64,000 nucleotides of DNA from Paenibacillus sp. GSMTC-2017 (GTDB taxonomy: Bacteria; Bacillota; Bacilli; Paenibacillales; Paenibacillaceae): assembly GCF_016019935.1 (NCBI RefSeq), contig NZ_JAECMT010000001.1:22-64021 (forward strand), written 5' to 3'. The position numbers and the translations under genes are program-made. This document shows positions 8,607-16,830 of this stretch, in pieces. How positions within the stretch are numbered: position 1 is the stretch's first letter; each line of letters starts with the position of its first letter. The notes beneath the pieces were generated by a model. It saw only the letters and a list, made by a program, of their open reading frames with translations, did not search any database and was not told the origin of the DNA.

Positions 8607-9491
8607 ATGGTAATGAAAAAATCAGCACTTATATACAAATGGTTCCTATCAGCTTTTTTATTATTACTCGCTGCATTTATGATTTTCCCTATCGTTTTTA
8701 CGATTACAAACTCACTAATGTCTGAGCAAGAGATTGGAGCCAATTACGATTTAATTGGACAAATGATCGAAAACTCAGAAGGAGGTAAGGAGTCTTTTGT
8801 TACGTTAAAGCTAATTCCAGACTGGGTAACCTTTGAGCAATATAGGAAAGTACTGCTTGAAACGCCAAACTATTTAAATATGTTTTGGAATTCTGTATTC
8901 ATGGTAGTTCCGATCATCCTTGGGCAGATCATCATTGGTTCGCTTGCTGCTTATGCATTTGCAAAACTACAATTCCGAGGACGAGACACTATGTTCTACG
9001 TTTACGTCGTGGTCATGCTTATGCCATTTCAAGTTACGCTAGTCCCTAACTATATAATTGCGGATAAGCTAGGGCTATTAAATACGGCTAATGCCATCAT
9101 TTTACCAGGCATATTCGCAGTATTCGGCGTATTTATGCTTCGGCAGTTTATGTTATCCATTCCTTATGCTTTAGTTGAGGCAGCAATAATGGATGGAGCG
9201 GGACATCTCGTTATCTTTTACCGAATCATTTTACCATTAATAAAACCGGGTCTAGCAGCTCTCGTTATTCTACTTTTCGTAGATTATTGGAATATGGTCG
9301 AGCAGCCGCTTATCTTTTTGGAAGATGACTTTAAAATGCCGCTGTCATTATTTTTGTCACGAATCCAAGAAGAAGCACGCGGAATTGGTTTTGCCGCTTC
9401 CGTCTTCTATATGTCTCCGATGTTGCTTTTATTTCTGTATGCTGAGTCTTATTTTATCGAAGGCGTCCAGTTATCCGGCATTAAAGGATAG
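8607..9491 (+). CDS. Carbohydrate ABC transporter permease (MalG type)
   Basis: A 294-residue partner permease with six predicted helices. The EAA loop reads ALVEAAIMDGAGHLVIFYRI. It starts 7 bases after the preceding permease stops, with GGAG inside the end of that gene. The periplasmic-side region after helix 1 is longer than usual, including the segment EQEIGANYDLIGQMIENSEG. It forms the transmembrane channel with the upstream protein. Substrate specificity cannot be read from the sequence. Confidence 0.9.
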   Translation: MVMKKSALIYKWFLSAFLLLLAAFMIFPIVFTITNSLMSEQEIGANYDLIGQMIENSEGGKESFVTLKLIPDWVTFEQYRKVLLETPNYLNMFWNSVFMVVPIILGQIIIGSLAAYAFAKLQFRGRDTMFYVYVVVMLMPFQVTLVPNYIIADKLGLLNTANAIILPGIFAVFGVFMLRQFMLSIPYALVEAAIMDGAGHLVIFYRIILPLIKPGLAALVILLFVDYWNMVEQPLIFLEDDFKMPLSLFLSRIQEEARGIGFAASVFYMSPMLLLFLYAESYFIEGVQLSGIKG

Positions 9492-9520
9492 CGAAAATAT
9501 CGTAGTGATTGGAGGGAATG

Positions 9521-10687
9521 ATGTGCATGGAGTTGTTTTCAGAAAAACATCCTGGATCTAGGCAAAAGCGAGGAATCAAATTAGTCATAGTCGTATTTAT
9601 TGCAGCATTGCTCATCCTTACTCTTTATAGCAACACGATACTCACCATGAATCTACCACGTGTTTGGACTGAAGAAGGGAGATCCGATCCGCTATTACAA
9701 CAATATAACGGCAGTGGCTTACTGAAACCGATCAGTGAAGTCAAATTGACAAATAGATCTGGTTGGATCGTAAAGGAGGTGCTTATAAAAGAAGGTGATC
9801 GTGTCAAGAAGGGCCAAACTCTTGTGGTGTACGATAGTCGCGATACTGAGAGTACCATTCAAAGTGAACAAGCTAATCTATCAAAACAAAAATTAATGAT
9901 AGAAGGCTTACAGGAGCAATTTATTGCAGCCACTCAAAGCGAAGATGAACTTAGCATTCGCAGTGCAAAGCGAGCTATTCAGGCCGCTAGGCTAGATTTG
10001 AGCGTACAAGAACAAAAAATATCAAATTTACAAGCTGACTTGGAAAGCTTTAAAACAATTGTTGCGCCTTTTGATGGGTATATCTCAAAAGTATCTGCTA
10101 TGACAGGTTTACCTTCAGGGAGTGAAGGAAGCGATGTTATTGTTACGAATTCGAGTCTTGGCTTTCAATTCAACTTGCATATTCCATATTCAATTGCAGA
10201 GCAAATGGAGCTTGGAAGTACACTAGAGGTTGATATAAAAAAGAATAAAGTCACACGCAGCGTTGAAGGTAAAATTGTCGGTATTGAAACTGTAGTATCG
10301 GATAGTCAAACGTTGCCAACTGGGGAGTTGGAAAATAGGACATCCTCACAACTTACTCTAAAACAAGTAGTAATTGCAGTACAAAGCCCAGAACTAAAAG
10401 GCGGAGAGCAGGCGAATGTATCTCTTAGTAAGTCATCAGAAAATGACGAAGGAATGCTTCTGCCGCTTAAAGCGATACATGGCCACGGCGATAACAAATA
10501 CATTTTTGTTCTAGAAGAAAAGCAGGGGCCTCTTGGCAATACGTATCACGCTAACAAGGTAAACGTTACTTTAGGCGAGTCAAATGAAGCGGATGTTATT
10601 GTGCTTGAAGGAGCATTTCCTGGTCAGTCCATTATTACGGAAAGCAGTGAACCGATTCAAGATGGCGACAGAGTAAGAAAACGATAG
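9521..10687 (+). CDS. Membrane-fusion (HlyD/RND-adaptor) family protein
   Basis: About 388 residues. A single N-terminal membrane helix (about residues 17-40) is followed by a biotinyl-lipoyl-like half-domain, GWIVKEVLIKEGDRVKKGQT, a coiled-coil hairpin (SEQANLSKQKLMIEGLQEQF to QEQKISNLQADLESF), the returning half APFDGYISKVS and a beta-barrel region. This is the plan of periplasmic adaptor / membrane-fusion proteins, which in Gram-positives work with ABC exporters. Here it lies inside a sugar-import operon between the second permease and the binding protein, an odd place. The start is ATG 9521 or the in-frame ATG 9527; GGAGGG is at 9511-9516. Confidence 0.85.
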   Translation: MCMELFSEKHPGSRQKRGIKLVIVVFIAALLILTLYSNTILTMNLPRVWTEEGRSDPLLQQYNGSGLLKPISEVKLTNRSGWIVKEVLIKEGDRVKKGQTLVVYDSRDTESTIQSEQANLSKQKLMIEGLQEQFIAATQSEDELSIRSAKRAIQAARLDLSVQEQKISNLQADLESFKTIVAPFDGYISKVSAMTGLPSGSEGSDVIVTNSSLGFQFNLHIPYSIAEQMELGSTLEVDIKKNKVTRSVEGKIVGIETVVSDSQTLPTGELENRTSSQLTLKQVVIAVQSPELKGGEQANVSLSKSSENDEGMLLPLKAIHGHGDNKYIFVLEEKQGPLGNTYHANKVNVTLGESNEADVIVLEGAFPGQSIITESSEPIQDGDRVRKR

Positions 10688-10719
10688 TAGTTAAACGAAA
10701 AAAGGGAGTGAATGAAACA

Positions 10720-12123
10720 ATGAATAGATGGGTTAGCTTTTTATTGAGTCTAGTATTTGTTTTAAGTATGACAGCATGTAGTAGTGGCACATCAACGAAC
10801 AGCAATAAAGTGGAGATTAATGATCCCTCATCACCTCCAGTTAAACCAACACCTGCTGAAATTAAAGGTAAAATTGAAGATGAAAACAAAGATGACAAAA
10901 AGAAACTTGTTATTTCTATTCTTGGCGTAAATGATTTTTACGAAAAGGCTAAACAAAAATACGAAGCTGCAAATCCGAATGTGACGATAGAATATAAAGA
11001 GTTTGGTGGAGAAGATAGTAGTGGAGTACTAAATCCAGCTCAAGTCGAAAAGTATATTAAACAAACGACAACAGAGATATTATCCGGTGAAGGTGCCGAT
11101 TTATTCGCGATAACTTCAATAGAATTACCAATAGAAAAATACATTAGCAAAAAAGCATTTGTAAACCTAAACGAGCTCATTCAACAGGACTCAACATTTG
11201 ATACAAGCAAATACCATATGAACATTTTAGAACATTCACAAAAGAGCGGCGGGTTATACATTTTACCAACAAAATTTTATTTACAAGTTTTATTCGGAGA
11301 TAAAGTGAATATTGATAAAAGCGGTGTTACTTTCGATGATTCGAAGTGGACATGGAGTGAATTTGAAGAAGTAGGTAAAAAATTGGCTGCAAAAGGTATT
11401 CACGACTACACGCTAGGTGGCAATACGGAGCCAGAGTCTATGCTAAACTTGTTAGTTTCGGACAATTATGCACAATTAGTAGACGGAGCTAAACAGAAAG
11501 CAAACTTTGACTCTATTATATTTACCGACCTACTTGAGCGTGTGAAAAATTTGTACGAGGATAAAATTATTACTAAAGAATCCGTTCATACGGAAGACAG
11601 CTTCTTCAACCTATCAGAAATCTACTCCCCAAGAGATTACTTGGAACGCCTTGCAATCTTCTATAAAGACGGAACGATCTATCAAAAACCACACACAGCA
11701 GAACAAAAATCAGGGATCGCTTTTGGTGGACTACAAGAAATTGCAATGAATGCTAACTCAAAGGTCAAAGGAACTGCATGGGATTTCATGAAGTTTCTAA
11801 TGTCTGAAGAGATGCAATCCATACCCGAGCAACAAGGCTTCTCAATCATTAAATCAGTAAATGATGAGATGATAGAAAAGCTTGCAAATGAAGTGAAAAA
11901 TGGAACTGCGACAGCTGGAAAAGGTGGGACACTAAAAGTATCGGAAGAAGATAACATCAAGCTAAAAGCAATGTTAACGGAAGCAAGTCTTCCAATCACA
12001 TTTATGAACAAAGTTCAGTCAATTGTTGCTGAAGAAGCTAAAGCTTACTTCACTGGACAAAAATCTGCTGAAGCAGTGTCCAAACTTATTCAGAACAAGG
12101 TTTCCACTTATATTAATGAGTAA
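10720..12123 (+). CDS. Extracellular solute-binding lipoprotein (family 1)
   Basis: A 467-residue lipoprotein with a type II signal peptide ending LSMTAC (lipobox MTAC), then a Ser/Pro/Lys-rich linker of about 50 residues. The mature part reads LVISILGVNDFYEKAKQKYE and GADLFAITS, typical of family 1 (sugar) solute-binding proteins, with the C-terminal region AWDFMKFLMSEEMQ that is common in this family. It would capture substrate outside the membrane and deliver it to the two upstream permeases. ATG 10720 has GGGAG upstream; a GTG at 10708 overlaps that site. It closes the operon before a bidirectional terminator. Confidence 0.9.
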   Translation: MNRWVSFLLSLVFVLSMTACSSGTSTNSNKVEINDPSSPPVKPTPAEIKGKIEDENKDDKKKLVISILGVNDFYEKAKQKYEAANPNVTIEYKEFGGEDSSGVLNPAQVEKYIKQTTTEILSGEGADLFAITSIELPIEKYISKKAFVNLNELIQQDSTFDTSKYHMNILEHSQKSGGLYILPTKFYLQVLFGDKVNIDKSGVTFDDSKWTWSEFEEVGKKLAAKGIHDYTLGGNTEPESMLNLLVSDNYAQLVDGAKQKANFDSIIFTDLLERVKNLYEDKIITKESVHTEDSFFNLSEIYSPRDYLERLAIFYKDGTIYQKPHTAEQKSGIAFGGLQEIAMNANSKVKGTAWDFMKFLMSEEMQSIPEQQGFSIIKSVNDEMIEKLANEVKNGTATAGKGGTLKVSEEDNIKLKAMLTEASLPITFMNKVQSIVAEEAKAYFTGQKSAEAVSKLIQNKVSTYINE

Positions 12124-12136
12124 AAAGTAGAATAAC

Positions 12137-12171
12137 GAAAACCAACCCTACTTGTTTAATGGTTGGTTTTC
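12137..12171. terminator. Bidirectional terminator between convergent genes
   Basis: An 11-bp perfect stem GAAAACCAACC (12137-12147) / GGTTGGTTTTC (12161-12171). The stop codon of the minus-strand MocR gene lies in the loop (12156-12158), so one arm is also coding sequence for its last residues. Confidence 0.8.
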
Positions 12172-13574
12172 TCCATTATAAAACGATGAACTCTTCGAAC
12201 GCCTTCCTCGATCTTATCTGTGTGCAAATTTCCATAACCGAGTATAATACCTGCCTGATAAGGTCGTTCTGACTTTTTGTAATCATCTGAATGTTCAACA
12301 CGAAAGCCATAAGAACCGGTATCATTCCAGGGTAGATTACTATATTGCTTGGTCTGGAATTGAACCTGGAGGTGCATGCCAGCATCATCGCCAGATATAG
12401 AAATATGATTACCGAAAGTGTGAGTTAATCTATCTATAAGTAGATTTCTCCGTTTTTTATACACTTTTTTCATCGAATGAATATGGCGCTCGTACTGACC
12501 ATCCAATATAAACTGACTTAGCGCTCTTTGAATGTTTAGAGAAGTATACATATTAAGTTTACATTTCATAGTAGCAAAAGCATCGATTAAATGTGATGGG
12601 ATAATTATAAAGCCGATTCGCAAACTCGGTGATAATGTCTTACTAAACGTACCAACATAGATAACACGATTAGGTGATAATGTCTGAAGCGGAGGGACGG
12701 GTATACCTTTTAATCTAAATTCACTATCATAGTCATCCTCAATAACATACGAATCATATTGATCAGCCAAATGAATAGCTAGTTGTCTGCGTTGAATGGA
12801 AAGTAAACTCCCTGTAGGAAATTGATGCGAAGGTGTTAGCAAAAGTAAATGTCCATCTTCGAGCTTTGGCAAAGAATCAACGATCATTCCATTTTGATCA
12901 ACGTCTACTGGCTTAATGTCATAGTTCATCATTTGGAAAATATCTCGGGTAAAATGGATTGTAGGATCTTCTAAGTAAACGGAGTGAAACTTGTTGGACA
13001 ATGTCTGGGCAATAAGAGAGATTCCTTCTGAAGCGCCAGAAACGATCATCACTTGGTTCGATGAACATATTATCCCTTTAGCCCGGTATAAGTAATCTCT
13101 AATCGCAACCCGTAACTTCTTGTCACCTTGAATGTCTCCATAACCATAGTCCACGTTATAATCCGTTTCTGCCGCATCTTTCAAATATTTTGCCCAACTG
13201 TTTTTTGGAAATAAATCGATATCTGGAATACCCGTTGCAAAGTCGATGATATCCTGTTGTGTGATCGTTGTATCTTGCTCGTCTTTGAAATCTAAAACAG
13301 TCGGATTTATCTTCAAACTAGCAGTAGACACGATACCTTCCGCCACATATGTACCCGAGCCTACACGGCAATCTAGGTAACCTTCGGCTGTTAACTGTTC
13401 ATACACTTCGATCACGACATTACGAGCAATTCCCCAATCTTTGGCCAATTCCCGTGTAGGTAGAAGTCGTGTACCTGCTGTAAGTTGTCCACTTTCGATT
13501 AAGTCACGTAATTGTTGACATATTTGTCTTGTTACAGACAGTGATGAACTCTTCTCGATAAGAATACCGTACAT
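12156..13574 (-). CDS. MocR/PdxR-type regulator (GntR helix-turn-helix fused to aminotransferase)
   Basis: A 472-residue fusion. Residues 1-75 are a GntR winged helix (LRDLIESGQLTAGTRLLPTR, ELAKDWGIARNVVIEVYEQL), and residues 105-470 are a fold-type I aminotransferase domain. The PLP-binding Lys is in GTFSKTLSPSLRIGF and the nearby DDYDSEF matches the family. MocR regulators use PLP as effector; PdxR members control vitamin B6 genes. The start is ATG at 13574 with GAGGGGGG upstream on the minus strand; the frame is open for 82 more codons that run through the divergent promoter and are unlikely to be coding. The gene is divergent from an aldo-keto reductase, its probable target. Confidence 0.9.
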   Translation of the reverse strand: MYGILIEKSSSLSVTRQICQQLRDLIESGQLTAGTRLLPTRELAKDWGIARNVVIEVYEQLTAEGYLDCRVGSGTYVAEGIVSTASLKINPTVLDFKDEQDTTITQQDIIDFATGIPDIDLFPKNSWAKYLKDAAETDYNVDYGYGDIQGDKKLRVAIRDYLYRAKGIICSSNQVMIVSGASEGISLIAQTLSNKFHSVYLEDPTIHFTRDIFQMMNYDIKPVDVDQNGMIVDSLPKLEDGHLLLLTPSHQFPTGSLLSIQRRQLAIHLADQYDSYVIEDDYDSEFRLKGIPVPPLQTLSPNRVIYVGTFSKTLSPSLRIGFIIIPSHLIDAFATMKCKLNMYTSLNIQRALSQFILDGQYERHIHSMKKVYKKRRNLLIDRLTHTFGNHISISGDDAGMHLQVQFQTKQYSNLPWNDTGSYGFRVEHSDDYKKSERPYQAGIILGYGNLHTDKIEEGVRRVHRFIMEKTNH

Positions 13575-13627
13575 ACCAATTCCCCCCTCAGACATTGGTT
13601 CTTCAATTTCCATATAGATTGGATCTA

Positions 13628-13654
13628 TTGATAGACCATTTCTCTCATTATAAT
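13628..13654 (+). promoter_or_regulatory. Candidate promoter for the aldo-keto reductase
   Basis: TATAAT at 13649-13654 with TTGATA at 13628-13633, a short 15-base spacer. The surrounding CTATTGATAG is a small dyad. MocR activators often work on such sub-optimal promoters, so regulation by the divergent gene is plausible. Confidence 0.4.
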
Positions 13655-13689
13655 GAATTCGAGACAATTCGAATAGGGAGGATATAACA

Positions 13690-14667
13690 ATGTATAAAAA
13701 GCTAGGAAATACAGAAATAGAGGTAAGCTCGCTCGGATTAGGATGCTGGGCAATCGGAGGACACTTTACGTTAGACGGAATTCCAGATGGATGGGGAGAA
13801 GTCAACGATACTGACTCCATTGAAGCTATTCAAACTGCAATTGATATGGGAGTAAACTTCTTTGATACCGCAGATGCATATGGAGCAGGTCATAGTGAAC
13901 AGATATTAGGACTAGCAGTGAAGGGACGGCGAAACGAGATCGTCATTGCTACCAAATTCGGTTATACGAATGATGAATCTACTAAAGAAGTTTTTGGCAA
14001 GTACGATGTTTCACCTAGCTATATCCGCAGTGCATGCCAGCAATCACTGAAACGTCTTGGTACAGATTATATCGATTTGTATCAGATCCATGTTGGCGTT
14101 ATAAACCATGAAGAAATGGAATCAACTATTGATACGTTAAATCGGTTGCGACAGGAGGGACTTATTCGCAGTTATGGCTGGAGCACCTATGATGTAGCAT
14201 TAGCGGAAGCATTTGCTCGCAAGTCGGATGCTGCTGCTATTCAACACACTTTAAATGTGTTGCGTGGTGACGCTGAAATGATATCCCTCTGTGATCAAAA
14301 CGGATTAACTAGTATTAACAATTCTCCACTCGCAATGGGGCTTTTAAGCGGAAAGTTTAATCCGGAATCAAAGTTAGCAAAAACGGATGTTCGAGGTAGT
14401 GGTCATGAATGGGTAGCTTACTTCAAAGATGGTAAACCAGTAGCTACTTATCTTGCTAAACTTGAGGCTATTAAAGAGATTTTGACCAGCAATAATCGTA
14501 CACTTGTTCAAGGTGCTCTAGCTTGGATTTGGGGAAGAAGCGATGCTGCAATTCCAATCCCAGGATTCAAAACGAAAAAGCAAGTGGAGGAGCTCGCTGG
14601 TGCAGTAGAATTAGGTTCACTAACGAAAGAGCAAATGGTTGAGATTGAAGGGTTATTAAAAAGATGA
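13690..14667 (+). CDS. Aldo-keto reductase
   Basis: A 325-residue NADPH-dependent oxidoreductase with a (beta/alpha)8 barrel. Visible motifs are LGLGCWAIGG at the N-terminus, FFDTADAYGAGHSEQILG with the catalytic Asp and Tyr, VIATKFG with the catalytic Lys, YQIHVG with the catalytic His, and LAMGLLSGKF. It reduces an aldehyde or ketone; the substrate is undefined. Because it is divergent from a MocR/PdxR-type regulator whose effector class is PLP, a role as a pyridoxal reductase is a testable guess. GGGAGG lies 9 bases before ATG 13690. A terminator follows. Confidence 0.92.
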   Translation: MYKKLGNTEIEVSSLGLGCWAIGGHFTLDGIPDGWGEVNDTDSIEAIQTAIDMGVNFFDTADAYGAGHSEQILGLAVKGRRNEIVIATKFGYTNDESTKEVFGKYDVSPSYIRSACQQSLKRLGTDYIDLYQIHVGVINHEEMESTIDTLNRLRQEGLIRSYGWSTYDVALAEAFARKSDAAAIQHTLNVLRGDAEMISLCDQNGLTSINNSPLAMGLLSGKFNPESKLAKTDVRGSGHEWVAYFKDGKPVATYLAKLEAIKEILTSNNRTLVQGALAWIWGRSDAAIPIPGFKTKKQVEELAGAVELGSLTKEQMVEIEGLLKR

Positions 14668-14684
14668 TACGTTAGAAATATGGA

Positions 14685-14723
14685 GAACTGTCTTAAGACC
14701 TAAAATCTTAGACAGTTCTTTTT
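14685..14723 (+). terminator. Rho-independent terminator
   Basis: Stem GAACTGTCT (14685-14693) / AGACAGTTC (14710-14718), extended inward with a bulge, followed by TTTTT. Confidence 0.8.
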
Positions 14724-14814
14724 CCCTGTAAAATTTTGGACTATTTAATAGAGATAGGTTAACGCTATAATACATTTAACCAATTTGTAGAATAGTAGGG
14801 AAAGGAAGTTCAAC

Positions 14815-15699
14815 ATGTCGAAGTCCACTCAGTTAGCCTTAATGGTTCCTGGAATGCTTTTATTCGTATTTGTGTTTGCTATGATGCCAGTAGTTATACA
14901 GTTAGATTCAGACGGTTCACTCCAATTTTCTTTGGGACAAGGTATTCAATACTTAAAAGATTATCTCATTGGTATCGGAAATGGGGAGTCATTCCTGTTC
15001 GACTCTGGTAGAAATGAATATTCGTTTTGGGATTGGGCAGAAAAAAACTTTTTCACTTCACTCTTCTATGTAGTTGCAGCTAGTTTAATAGGGACGACAA
15101 TAGGTATATTTGTTGGTATTTATTTCGCAGTAACAAAAATTAGATTGGTTAGAAGTATCGTGGATTTTATCGGTTCCCTTCCAGATTTTATTATTGTTTT
15201 GCTGCTTCAATTCATTGTTGTTCTTATATTTAAAAAGACCGGAATTTTATTATTTGAAGTGGCTACATTAAACACAGACAAAATCGCAGTTATGCTGCCT
15301 TTAATTGCAATGGTTATAATACCTGCAATTTATATGATTCGCAACGTAGTAGTGCAGATGCAACTTACACTAAAAGAGGATTATATCGGAACTGCAAAAG
15401 CACGAGGATTAAGTAAAACGTATATTATTTTCTACCATGCTCTCCCTAATGTATTACCCTTCATAAAAAGCGATTTACATAAACTTATTGGAATTATTAT
15501 GGGTAACTTGTTTATTGTTGAATATCTTTTTAACAACAAAGGTATTGCCATGCTAATATTCAATAATGCTTTCACCTATTACTCTTATCAATATGACGTA
15601 GTTGTAAATGGAATGTTGTTGTTCCTCTTAATATATGGCATCGGTTATATCGTGCTCAGAATGTTTTTATTTGCACTCGGAAAGGTGTTCCAAAGATGA
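14815..15699 (+). CDS. Oligopeptide/nickel-type ABC permease (DppB-like)
   Basis: A 294-residue permease with an N-terminal helix (residues 7-27), a long extracytoplasmic segment and five further helices. The EAA-type loop reads QLTLKEDYIGTAKARGLSKT followed by YIIFYHALPN, a DppB/OppB signature (YIGTAKARGLS). It overlaps the next permease by 4 bases (ATGA), so they are translationally coupled. No binding protein or ATPase gene lies next to the pair, so either those subunits are encoded elsewhere or this is a reduced system. The substrate is unknown. A TATAAT box sits at 14766-14771. Confidence 0.85.
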   Translation: MSKSTQLALMVPGMLLFVFVFAMMPVVIQLDSDGSLQFSLGQGIQYLKDYLIGIGNGESFLFDSGRNEYSFWDWAEKNFFTSLFYVVAASLIGTTIGIFVGIYFAVTKIRLVRSIVDFIGSLPDFIIVLLLQFIVVLIFKKTGILLFEVATLNTDKIAVMLPLIAMVIIPAIYMIRNVVVQMQLTLKEDYIGTAKARGLSKTYIIFYHALPNVLPFIKSDLHKLIGIIMGNLFIVEYLFNNKGIAMLIFNNAFTYYSYQYDVVVNGMLLFLLIYGIGYIVLRMFLFALGKVFQR

Positions 15700-16619
15700 A
15701 AAATAAAACATTGCTTATAGGCTTAATAATGACGATTACAATGTTGATTGTCGCAATATTCGGACCACTATTTGCTCCCTATGATCCTAAACATCAGATT
15801 AAAATTGAATATATTGTTGGGAAAGATGGAGATGGGTATGTCGTTTCACCGCCTGAACCCCCTGGTCCTAATTATTTACTTGGCACAGACCAAAACGGAT
15901 ATGATATTTTGACAAAGCTTCTATATGGTGCAAAATATACGATATTATTATCAATCGGTATTGCTATAGCTAGGGTTATTATCGGTGGCATAATTGGGAT
16001 GTTGTTAGGATTTTATAGCAAGGAAGGTGCAAAGAAGAAGGGGAGTTCACCTATTTGGAGCATGCTGAATGGGATCCCGGTATTTCTGATTGTTTGGATA
16101 ATTATGATAGGAATATCGATCAATCCGAAAGCAACACCCTTTACGATGTCTATAATATTAGCAATTGTACTATTGATCATCGGAATTCCATCAGTCGCAT
16201 CTACAATAAAAGCTAGAACATTAATCATTCGTGAGAAAGAGTTCGTAACAGCTGCAAGATCGCTTGGTGCAGGTGGATGGAAGATTATACGATCTCATCT
16301 GTTTCCTCATATGAAAGAAAGTTTTCTCATTCTAATCGTACAAGAAATACTCCTTATTTTGACTTTATTCGGACAACTAGCCATTTTCCAAATCTTTGTT
16401 GGTGGAACGACAATGTATCCTAATCCAGTCGAATATCACAGCCGAACAAATGAATGGGGTGGCCTAATCGGGCAATCCAGAATGAATTTTTATGTCGACC
16501 AATACATTTTTTATGTGCCACTAGCTACTTATGTAACGCTTATCATCAGTTTTCATCTTCTCTCGAAAGGATTGGAGAAAAGGTATAATAAGCTGTTTTC
16601 TAAATTCTCGCACTTATAA
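15696..16619 (+). CDS. Oligopeptide/nickel-type ABC permease (DppC-like)
   Basis: A 307-residue partner of the previous gene. The N-terminus has the DppC pattern: one helix, then FGPLFAPYDP and LLGTDQNGYDILTKLLYGAK, which is the classic LGTDxxGRDxxSRLLYGAR region. The loop EFVTAARSLGAGGWKIIRSH is the EAA motif. Six helices are expected. A perfect-stem terminator follows directly, so the operon consists of these two permeases only. Confidence 0.87.
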   Translation: MKNKTLLIGLIMTITMLIVAIFGPLFAPYDPKHQIKIEYIVGKDGDGYVVSPPEPPGPNYLLGTDQNGYDILTKLLYGAKYTILLSIGIAIARVIIGGIIGMLLGFYSKEGAKKKGSSPIWSMLNGIPVFLIVWIIMIGISINPKATPFTMSIILAIVLLIIGIPSVASTIKARTLIIREKEFVTAARSLGAGGWKIIRSHLFPHMKESFLILIVQEILLILTLFGQLAIFQIFVGGTTMYPNPVEYHSRTNEWGGLIGQSRMNFYVDQYIFYVPLATYVTLIISFHLLSKGLEKRYNKLFSKFSHL

Positions 16620-16640
16620 AACTATGGTAATCGCTTTTGT

Positions 16641-16674
16641 AAAGTCTGCAAGCTTAGCTTGCAGACTTTTTTTG
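16641..16674 (+). terminator. Rho-independent terminator
   Basis: Perfect 13-bp stem AAAGTCTGCAAGC (16641-16653) / GCTTGCAGACTTT (16657-16669) followed by TTTT. Confidence 0.92.
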
Positions 16675-16768
16675 CACGAATGGAACAATCACGCGTTTGT
16701 ATAAAGTAGCTTTTGAGAAAGGACATTGTATTATCATATCTCGATGTTATAATTGCTGATGAACGGAA

Positions 16769-16788
16769 TGAGAATGATAATCATTAAT
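16769..16788 (+). promoter_or_regulatory. Fur box upstream of siderophore-binding protein
   Basis: The 19 bases 16770-16788 match the Fur consensus GATAATGATAATCATTATC at 16 positions. The box lies 43 bases before the GTG start of an iron-siderophore binding lipoprotein, so iron-dependent repression is expected. Confidence 0.85.
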
Positions 16789-16830
16789 GGCATTTCGTTA
16801 CTTTAACATATTTATAGGAGTGAGCTAAAC

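Noticed and set aside
12156..13820. MocR protein extended by 82 N-terminal residues
   Set aside because: The extension overlaps the divergent promoter and the start of the aldo-keto reductase gene, has no ribosome site and is not family-like; ATG 13574 has GAGGGGGG.
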